A stretch of DNA of 33,447 bases from Candidatus Saccharimonadota bacterium (lineage in GTDB: Bacteria; Patescibacteriota; Saccharimonadia; Saccharimonadales; Saccharimonadaceae), in contig JAFWIU010000003.1 in assembly GCA_017514765.1 (NCBI GenBank), positions 1 through 33,447 on the forward strand, written 5' to 3'. This document shows, piece after piece, positions 28,132 through 33,447 of this stretch. Both the position numbers and the translations under genes were made by a program. A model generated the notes under the pieces. The model searched no databases, was not told the origin of the DNA, and was given only the letters and a program-made list of their open reading frames with translations. How positions within the stretch are numbered: position 1 is the stretch's first letter; the number at the start of each line of letters is the position of its first letter.

Positions 28132-29286
28132 ATGAAGCAAAAGCAGCAGGCAAAAAAGAGTATCATGAAAGAATATAAGAAGACATGGATTTTCGGGGTG
28201 TTAGCTGTGATTATTTTTGTGGCGGTATTAGGATTATTGATTGTAGGGATGTCTAGTACGATAGAGAGCGTGAAGGAAGAAGCGATTTCGAAGGCGCCTG
28301 AGGTAATTTTGGCGAGTGCGGGGGTGTCAGAAGAGAAAGAGATACTGATGCCAGTGTCGTATTATGACCAAAGGTCGGATGAATGCGTAAATATATATGA
28401 TGTTTCGCAAAGTGCTGCTTTGAATAAGAGGCAGTTTGGTTGGAGTGATTGCGGGTATTATAATAAGGACGTTGAACAGGGGTTAGTTGAATATGATTTG
28501 GGGGAGGATCATTTGCCCGTCTTTAAAGCTGGAGAGTTGTTGTCTAATAGGGGAATTGGTGATGCAGAACGATGGTTTAAGGCGGTAGATGGTAAGAGTG
28601 CAAGTTATATTGGTGCAATTAAGATGGAATATGTTGCGGCGGGAGCGGTGTTTTCGTTTACAAGGGATGAGTTTTATCCGTTAGATGAGGCGGAATTCAG
28701 CAAGGGTGATGTAGTAAATAAAGATGGGCATAACCATTTGTTTACGATGGGGTTTGCAGTGCCGTTTACGGTGTTAGGAAGTGGAGAAGAAAGCTTTGAG
28801 GTAGAAGCGGATGATGACACATTTGTGTTCGTGGGGGATAAATTGGCGATTGATATGGGTGGAATTCACGATACGATGATTGGTAAATTTGTGATTCAGG
28901 ATAATGGTGAAGTTTATGCGGCGTCAGGTGATGAAGAATTGGCGTATACTGGCATTAGATTAACAAAAGATGATGGTTCGATTGTTCGGATATTCCATGC
29001 GGATCGCGATGCGGAAGATTCGGTGTTTAATATGAAGTTCGCGGGAATGAATTTGACGATTGTGGACACTAAGATGGCACAAAACGGTAAGGGTGATAGC
29101 ATGCAGATAGCTTATGATCCGACGGATTTGACTTATCAAGCGCCGTTGGGTGAAAGTGTGGTGATGAAGCCGGATAACACGAGGGGATACATCATAATGG
29201 CGACAATTGAGGGGGTGATGATTGTGGCGTTTTCAGTGCTGACTGTAGTGGCAGCTAAAATCGTGATAGATCGTAGGAAACAATAA
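28132..29286 (+). CDS. Membrane-anchored fibro-slime (PA14-like) domain protein
   Basis: 384 residues. Membrane helix at ~20-44 and a second at ~352-376 with a short basic tail, so the ~300-residue middle is extracytoplasmic and tethered at both ends. The middle carries a fibro-slime-like pattern: FTMGFAVPFTVLGSG, then DDDTFVFVGDKLAIDMGGIHDTMIGKF, then SIVRIFHADRDAEDSVFNM. This corresponds to the D-D-D-x-W/F-V-F ... L-x-I-D-x-G-G-x-H block of fibro-slime/PA14 proteins, which are carbohydrate-binding or adhesive in other bacteria. Role in attachment is inference. The gene converges with tsaB 29 bp downstream. Confidence 0.75.
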   Translation: MKQKQQAKKSIMKEYKKTWIFGVLAVIIFVAVLGLLIVGMSSTIESVKEEAISKAPEVILASAGVSEEKEILMPVSYYDQRSDECVNIYDVSQSAALNKRQFGWSDCGYYNKDVEQGLVEYDLGEDHLPVFKAGELLSNRGIGDAERWFKAVDGKSASYIGAIKMEYVAAGAVFSFTRDEFYPLDEAEFSKGDVVNKDGHNHLFTMGFAVPFTVLGSGEESFEVEADDDTFVFVGDKLAIDMGGIHDTMIGKFVIQDNGEVYAASGDEELAYTGIRLTKDDGSIVRIFHADRDAEDSVFNMKFAGMNLTIVDTKMAQNGKGDSMQIAYDPTDLTYQAPLGESVVMKPDNTRGYIIMATIEGVMIVAFSVLTVVAAKIVIDRRKQ

Positions 29287-29314
29287 ATAGTATTGATACA
29301 GGATTGGTGGTTAA

Positions 29315-29647
29315 CTATTTGCGTGGGGGAGTGATGTTGGCTGGGTGACCGTAGTCTGGAATGATGATGGGAAGTGTGTCGCCGTGGTGGTTTTTGAGAG
29401 GGATGTTTAGTTCGTGAGCCAGGGTGTTGACGATACTGGCACCGATACGAAGTCCAGTGAAAGAGCCTGGACCAGACATGAAGGTGATTTCTGAGATGTC
29501 TTGGAAGTCTTTGTTGTTTTCTTGCAATTTATCATGAATGAATTTGAGCAGCTGCTCGGCCAAATCGCGGTCGAAATTATGTCGGTATTCTTGATCGTCG
29601 AGACGAAGGATGGTCTCAGGGGTGCTGGTATCTAGGTAAAGTTTCAT
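29315..29647 (-). CDS. tsaB: TsaB, half-size form
   Basis: 110 residues. TsaB supports TsaD in making the t6A base of ANN-decoding tRNAs. Seen: the start MKLYLDTSTPE, helix NFDRDLAEQLLKFI and the signature MSGPGSFTGLRIGAS. The protein stops after NHHGDTLP, so only the N-terminal ASKHA lobe is present, about half of the ~220-230 residues of E. coli TsaB. The stop is clean and the reading frame shows no decay, so this appears to be a genuine short form. Its ATG overlaps the tsaE stop (ATGA), a coupled tsaE-tsaB operon. Confidence 0.88.
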   Translation of the reverse strand: MKLYLDTSTPETILRLDDQEYRHNFDRDLAEQLLKFIHDKLQENNKDFQDISEITFMSGPGSFTGLRIGASIVNTLAHELNIPLKNHHGDTLPIIIPDYGHPANITPPRK

Positions 29648-30042
29648 AGGATAATTTCCCTGCCGTTTTCGGTATAGTTGATAGTAATGGTGGTGCGGTC
29701 GGTCGGGAGGAGGTTAGCGACGGATTCGCCCCATTCAATAACGATGATGTTATGAGGGTTGGCGAGATTTTCGGCAAGGTCTTCGGACATGAGACCTGGG
29801 TCGGTGAGGCGGTAAAAGTCATAATGGATAAGGTGACCATTATTATGGGGGAGGGCGTAAGATTTAGAAATAGTGAAGCTAGGGCTGGTGATGGGTTGCT
29901 TGATGTCGAGACCTTCGGCTAAGCCACGCACGAAGGTGGTTTTGCCTGCGCCAACGTCGCCAACAAGTTCGATGACTTGAGGATGATTCTTGGCGAATTG
30001 GCGGCCGAAATCGAGCATTTCTTGTTCTGAATGAATAATCAT
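29644..30042 (-). CDS. tsaE: TsaE: ATPase of the t6A tRNA modification pathway
   Basis: 132 residues starting MIIHSEQEM at 30042. The frame is open further upstream to 30165, but that lies beyond the promoter and inside the divergent ligase gene. Seen: Walker A GDVGAGKTTFVRGLA, ITSPSFTI, HYDFYRL and IEWGE, all typical of TsaE. It hydrolyses ATP to reset the TsaBD complex. It heads the tsaE-tsaB operon and has a leaderless promoter overlapping that of the divergent gene. Confidence 0.95.
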   Translation of the reverse strand: MIIHSEQEMLDFGRQFAKNHPQVIELVGDVGAGKTTFVRGLAEGLDIKQPITSPSFTISKSYALPHNNGHLIHYDFYRLTDPGLMSEDLAENLANPHNIIVIEWGESVANLLPTDRTTITINYTENGREIIL

Positions 30043-30054
30043 TGTATAATTATA
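30022..30054. promoter_or_regulatory. Overlapping divergent leaderless promoters of tsaE and the MurC-family gene
   Basis: Plus strand: TTGTTC (30022-30027), 17-nt spacer, TATAAT (30045-30050), ATG 30057. Minus strand: TGC-TATAAT with the hexamer at plus 30049-30054, ATG at 30042. Each start is exactly 6 nt from its -10 box, the two hexamers overlap by 2 bp, and the start codons lie only 14 nt apart. Confidence 0.82.
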
Positions 30055-30056
30055 GC

Positions 30057-31334
30057 ATGAAAGTGTATATATCTGGAATATCGGGGACGGGGATGGGTCC
30101 GTTGGCATTGATGGCGAAAGCGGCGGGGATTGAAGTTTGTGGATCGGATTTGGCGAAGGGAGCAATTTATGATGAGCTAGTGAAGGCGGGGATCGAAGTT
30201 TATATCGGTGAACAAAATGGTGATTATTTGAGAATGCAAATGGAACAAGGAGTGGATTGGTTCGTACACACTTCGGCGTTACCAGAGGGTCATGCAGAAT
30301 TGGTGGCAGCGCGTGAAGCGGGTGTGAAGGTAACGAAACGGGATGATTTTACAGCGTTTTTGGTGGAGAAGTTGGGACTTAAAATGGTAGCGGTGGCAGG
30401 GACGCACGGTAAGACAACAACGACTGCGATGATTGTGTGGGCGAGTTTGAAGGCCGAGCTACCGGTATCTTATATTGTGGGAACGACGCTTGGGTTTGCG
30501 CCTTCGGGGGCGTATCATGAGGGTGATAAATACTTTGTATATGAGGCGGATGAATATGACCGAAATTTTTTGAAGTATCACCCGTGGCTTGCGGTGATTC
30601 CGGCGGTAAGCTATGATCACCCGGATATTTATCCGACGGAAGACGATTATAAAAGAGCGTTTAAACAATTCAAAGACCAAAGTGGGCAAGTGATTGAATA
30701 TGTAGATGATAAGATTTGGGAAGATGAAGAGCATGAGGCGATGTACAAAGCGGATGATTTCAAGCTAGCTGGTAAGGCGAGGCGAATTGATGCGGCATTG
30801 GCGGCGAACGCGGTAATGACGATGCAGTTTGAAGAGTATTCTGAAAAAGGCATAACAGTGGATTATAATACAGTGTTTTTGTTGGACACATTGAATGAAT
30901 TTCCAGGCGTCGGGCGAAGATTTGAGAGGTTAAAGGATGGTTTATATACGGATTATGCGCATCATCCGGAGGAAATTGCGGCAACAGTCGAGATTGCAAA
31001 GGAAGAAACAGAGAGGCTTGGGCGAAAAGGGGTAGTGGTGGTGTACCAACCACACCAAAACGTGAGGCAGCATGAAGTGCGGGCTGGATATCGAGAGGCT
31101 TTCATGGGGGTTGAAAAAGTGTTATGGTTACCAACGTATTTGACGCGGGAGGATCCGGAATTGCCAGTGATTGAACCGAGCGAGCTTATTGAAGGATTGG
31201 CGAATAGTGAAGTGGCGGAAGTGGCTGAGATGGGGGATGAGTTGATGAAGAGGATTGAGGACTATATTGAGGACGGGTATTTGGTGGTGTTGATGACGGC
31301 AGGACCGGCGGATGAGTGGCTAAGGCGAGGCTAG
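30057..31334 (+). CDS. murC: MurC-family ligase (UDP-N-acetylmuramate--alanine ligase, or Mpl-like)
   Basis: 425 residues from ATG 30057. Seen: N-terminal Rossmann motif ISGISGTGMGPLA, GSDLAKGAIYDEL, the ATP loop GTHGKTTTT (115-123), YEADEYDRNFLKYHP, DHPDIYP, GRRFE and DYAHHPEEI, then VVYQPHQNVR, the order of Mur ligases. MurC adds L-Ala to UDP-MurNAc. EADEYD and DHxDIY are reminiscent of Mpl, the recycling ligase, whereas GSDLA and overall length are MurC-like, so the substrate is slightly open. In a reduced genome MurC is the more likely call. In-frame codons upstream to 30042 precede the transcript start. Confidence 0.85.
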   Translation: MKVYISGISGTGMGPLALMAKAAGIEVCGSDLAKGAIYDELVKAGIEVYIGEQNGDYLRMQMEQGVDWFVHTSALPEGHAELVAAREAGVKVTKRDDFTAFLVEKLGLKMVAVAGTHGKTTTTAMIVWASLKAELPVSYIVGTTLGFAPSGAYHEGDKYFVYEADEYDRNFLKYHPWLAVIPAVSYDHPDIYPTEDDYKRAFKQFKDQSGQVIEYVDDKIWEDEEHEAMYKADDFKLAGKARRIDAALAANAVMTMQFEEYSEKGITVDYNTVFLLDTLNEFPGVGRRFERLKDGLYTDYAHHPEEIAATVEIAKEETERLGRKGVVVVYQPHQNVRQHEVRAGYREAFMGVEKVLWLPTYLTREDPELPVIEPSELIEGLANSEVAEVAEMGDELMKRIEDYIEDGYLVVLMTAGPADEWLRRG

Positions 31335-31384
31335 GTTTAGTTGTAGGAGAAGTGTGGATTGCGAAATGGGCTGTGAAGCGAGGC

Positions 31385-31413
31385 TTGAAATGATGAAGTG
31401 CTTGTGCTAATAT
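31385..31413 (+). promoter_or_regulatory. Promoter of the TPR-like membrane protein gene
   Basis: TTGAAA (31385-31390), 17-nt spacer, extended -10 TGC-TAATAT (hexamer 31408-31413). ATG 31422 follows after 8 nt, so at most a 1-3 nt leader; near-leaderless. Confidence 0.6.
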
Positions 31414-31421
31414 GGTAATAT

Positions 31422-31991
31422 ATGGAACAGCACGATAATCGTGAAGAAATGGAAGGTGTTGTGACTAAGGGTTCTGGTTCGGAACGTGGCTTAGTAGCTA
31501 TTTTTGCAGGGCTTTGTGTTGTAGCGGTGGTATTAGTGGTGGCGATTGTGGTGGTGAATTTGCAGAGTGGGCAGGGGGAACAGAGTAGTGGAGAGGAAGT
31601 GAATGGTAGCAAAGTGGTTGAGAATGACGTAGAAAGAGAAGAAGTGAGTATAGATTCTAATGGTAGTTATTACGATGAACTTAATAAGATGCCAGTTGAT
31701 GAATATATGGCAGAGATGGGGACGAAAATTGATGCAGCAGAGACGGATGAGGAAAAAGGTAATTTGTATCTTGAAAGAGGCTCTAATTTAAGGTATCTTC
31801 AAATCGATGAGAAAGAACTAGCTGATTTAGCCTTGAAGGATTTTTATAAGGCGGAAGAGTTGTCGCCAAGTAGGGACTCTGCTTTAGGGATATATCATTA
31901 TGAAGAAGAGGCTGGCAATACTGAAAGGGCTAAGGAATATTTACAGAAGGCAATAGATAGGGGATATGTGGAAGTGGAGGGTAATGGATAG
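31422..31991 (+). CDS. Single-pass membrane protein with a TPR-like helical domain
   Basis: 189 residues. A membrane helix at ~23-46 (RGLVAIFAGLCVVAVVLVVA) is followed by a Gln/Ser/Glu linker and a helical region at ~80-185. The latter contains KGNLYLERGSNLRYL, ALKDFYKAEELSPS, LGIYHYEEEAGNTERAKEYLQKAID, the look of two to three TPR-type repeats, although consensus is loose. TPRs mediate protein contacts. It overlaps the next gene by 8 bp and is probably co-transcribed with it. Confidence 0.78.
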   Translation: MEQHDNREEMEGVVTKGSGSERGLVAIFAGLCVVAVVLVVAIVVVNLQSGQGEQSSGEEVNGSKVVENDVEREEVSIDSNGSYYDELNKMPVDEYMAEMGTKIDAAETDEEKGNLYLERGSNLRYLQIDEKELADLALKDFYKAEELSPSRDSALGIYHYEEEAGNTERAKEYLQKAIDRGYVEVEGNG

Positions 31992-33447
31992 GATGGAAAA
32001 GCGTCTTTTATTTGGTATTGCGATGCTTTGCTTTATGGCTATTGCATTGTTTAATGGTGAAGTGGTTTGGGCTAGACAATGTGTATGCGGCGGTAGTGGT
32101 TACACAGCAGTGAGTGCGAGTGAGAATGATTCGATTGCAAATGCATGTAGTCGTTTGAGTAGCAGCGATCGGTCACAAGGTATAATATGGATAAGTGATT
32201 CGAGTAGCAATTATAGTATAGATTCAACAATAACTACAACACGGAAGACTGGAACGATGACTATATATTTGCATGGGGCGGTTATCAATGATCCTGGATA
32301 TGAATCACATGAGGATGCTACCCATATCAAGTTAGTCAAAGGGAGCTCTTCGTTTAGTGGGCAGTGTTTAGGCAGTGATGGTAAGGAATGTAGCAATTAC
32401 GATGCTTTTATTGGAGAAGTGCCGTCTTCTATGAAACGTCCATTAAATAGACCGTGTGCAAATACTGATTTTGAGTCATATACTAAGTCTATGACTTTGG
32501 ATATTGGTTGGATAGTGGAACATGAAACACCAACAAGTGAAACAAGTAGAGAAACTGTGTATAAAATTCCTATACAAGTGTTTCGATGCTATGGTTATTC
32601 AAATACTCCTGGACCCAATAATACGCATTGTTTTTCAAGTAAGTCGATTTTAAGGATAGTGATTGAAAATCCGGATATTAATATAACTTTAACATCTCAT
32701 GCTATTGATAAAGATAGTGGTGCGACATTGAAAAGTCCGTGTGCTGCGAGTACGGCTACAATAAAACAAGGAGAGACTAAAAATGTGACTGTGGGTGGAT
32801 GCCAAGGTCAAGTATCAAATGATTACGTTTTTGTGTGTTGGAGGGATACTCCGAGTGGTGGTTGCATTAGTGATAATGAAGCAAGCTTTACAAAAAGTAT
32901 TGGTGCGAGCGATGATGTGTATGCAGTGTACGAAACAAGTGAATATGAAGGTCAATCAAAAGTTCCAGGTGGAGTAAATACTGTTACTAAGTGGGTAGCC
33001 ACTTCTGATACGGCGGCTGGCGCTAAATTTGATATAAAGAAGGGAGTTGTTGAAAATTGTCCAAGTACTGGCTGCAATGTAACGTTTGAGCATAATCTAA
33101 GACGGGTGAAGGGTGGTGGAAATGTTGAATATAAGATTACTAAGACTACCACTTATGAATCAATTAATACTACTACGTTAGTGGAATCTAAAAAAGAGAT
33201 AGGCACAAACGCGGAAAAGGTCGGAGGAGATGAAATTACTTTGTATCCTGGTATGATGGTCTGTGAAACACTTTATTTTAATACTGAGTTATTCCATAGA
33301 GACGATTTGGGGACGTGGTCTTTTACAACGGTTTGTGTTTCGGCTCTAGGTAATCCTGTAGGTGATGACCCTACGGGTGATGGTATGTTGATTGATATAA
33401 ACGTAAAAAGAGGGGAATATGGTGATTATGCAAAGGAAGTCTATGCA
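31984..33447 (+). CDS. Secreted Cys-rich surface protein, incomplete at the window edge
   Basis: Open for 488 codons to the last base with no stop. Starts at ATG 31984 (GGAGG three bases upstream) or ATG 31993. Signal peptide: MEKRLLFGIAMLCFMAIALF, cut near VWA-R. The mature part is Ser/Thr/Asn-rich with many Cys (QCVCGGSG, SGQCLG, CVCW-like FVCWRDTPSGGC), suggesting disulfides. A segment around CWRDTPSGGC...DDVYAVYE resembles an InlB-like B-repeat ending; otherwise unrecognised. It continues the set of large exported proteins in this window. The C-terminus, and any anchor or sorting signal, lies outside. Confidence 0.8.
   Translation, partial: MDRMEKRLLFGIAMLCFMAIALFNGEVVWARQCVCGGSGYTAVSASENDSIANACSRLSSSDRSQGIIWISDSSSNYSIDSTITTTRKTGTMTIYLHGAVINDPGYESHEDATHIKLVKGSSSFSGQCLGSDGKECSNYDAFIGEVPSSMKRPLNRPCANTDFESYTKSMTLDIGWIVEHETPTSETSRETVYKIPIQVFRCYGYSNTPGPNNTHCFSSKSILRIVIENPDINITLTSHAIDKDSGATLKSPCAASTATIKQGETKNVTVGGCQGQVSNDYVFVCWRDTPSGGCISDNEASFTKSIGASDDVYAVYETSEYEGQSKVPGGVNTVTKWVATSDTAAGAKFDIKKGVVENCPSTGCNVTFEHNLRRVKGGGNVEYKITKTTTYESINTTTLVESKKEIGTNAEKVGGDEITLYPGMMVCETLYFNTELFHRDDLGTWSFTTVCVSALGNPVGDDPTGDGMLIDINVKRGEYGDYAKEVYA

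Noticed and set aside
30042-30165. Upstream extension of tsaE on the minus strand (about 41 extra residues)
   Set aside because: It would lie upstream of the -10 box and inside the divergent ligase gene. The residues are low-complexity and the canonical TsaE start MIIHSEQEM fits at 30042.
1-33447. CRISPR arrays, insertion sequences, tRNA or rRNA genes
   Set aside because: No regularly spaced direct repeats, transposase motifs, or clear tRNA/rRNA sequence were seen on reading either strand. The tandem repeats present are all protein-coding.
1-33447. Alternative genetic code with TGA as an amino acid
   Set aside because: TGA ends several genes exactly where the family or the coupled downstream gene requires it (murB, tsaE).

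Overview
The window looks like a piece of a Patescibacteria/CPR chromosome, most probably Candidatus Saccharibacteria (TM7). This is inferred from gene content and style: small, tightly packed genes; reduced versions of universal proteins (half-size TsaB, TruB without a C-terminal PUA domain); a VirB6/TrbL-like membrane protein with large extra domains; a multi-domain peptidoglycan hydrolase; and large secreted proteins with InlB-like, FISUMP, Ig-like and fibro-slime modules. TGA is used as a stop (for example murB and tsaE), so the code is standard and not the TGA=Gly code of Gracilibacteria. No taxonomic marker search could be run.

Layout. 1-4.9 kb: a Pro/Gln-rich single-pass membrane protein followed by a 1171-residue VirB6/TrbL-like polytopic protein. 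5.0-6.8 kb, minus strand: murB-folD, translationally coupled. 6.9-10.5 kb: a 989-residue secreted hydrolase with four apparent catalytic domains and a small membrane protein. 10.6-12.9 kb: recA, a Nudix hydrolase and recX. 12.9-14.2 kb: a PRC-barrel protein and truB, divergent from one shared palindromic promoter. 14.2-18.0 kb: a giant secreted InlB-repeat/FISUMP protein with an internal duplication. 18.0-19.3 kb: an aquaporin whose 5' end carries a frameshift, and a membrane-anchored protein. 19.4-22.8 kb: rpsO and pnp, with a RelQ-like alarmone synthetase gene inserted between them on the other strand. 22.9-25.1 kb: an Ig-like surface protein ending in a VPNTG sorting signal. 25.2-27.1 kb: lepA. 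27.1-29.3 kb: three envelope proteins, one with a fibro-slime domain. 29.3-31.3 kb: tsaB-tsaE and a divergent MurC-family ligase. 31.4-33.4 kb: a TPR-like membrane protein and a secreted Cys-rich protein that runs off the end.

Two signals go beyond the gene list. First, ten genes on both strands have a -10 box exactly 6 nt before the start codon with no Shine-Dalgarno (TATAAT-N6-ATG, two with variant hexamers TAAGAT and TACAAT). The predicted transcripts therefore begin at the start codon. Twice, two such genes share one overlapping or palindromic divergent promoter. Second, a GC-rich structured element occurs in the 5' leader of pnp and, in reverse orientation, in frame inside lepA. The two copies share sequence blocks and show a compensatory base-pair change, which suggests a mobile or repeated structured RNA/DNA element family.

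As a whole the window mixes housekeeping genes (recombination, translation, wall precursors, alarmone) with envelope genes that would suit a small epibiont attaching to and attacking a host cell wall. That last interpretation is inference.
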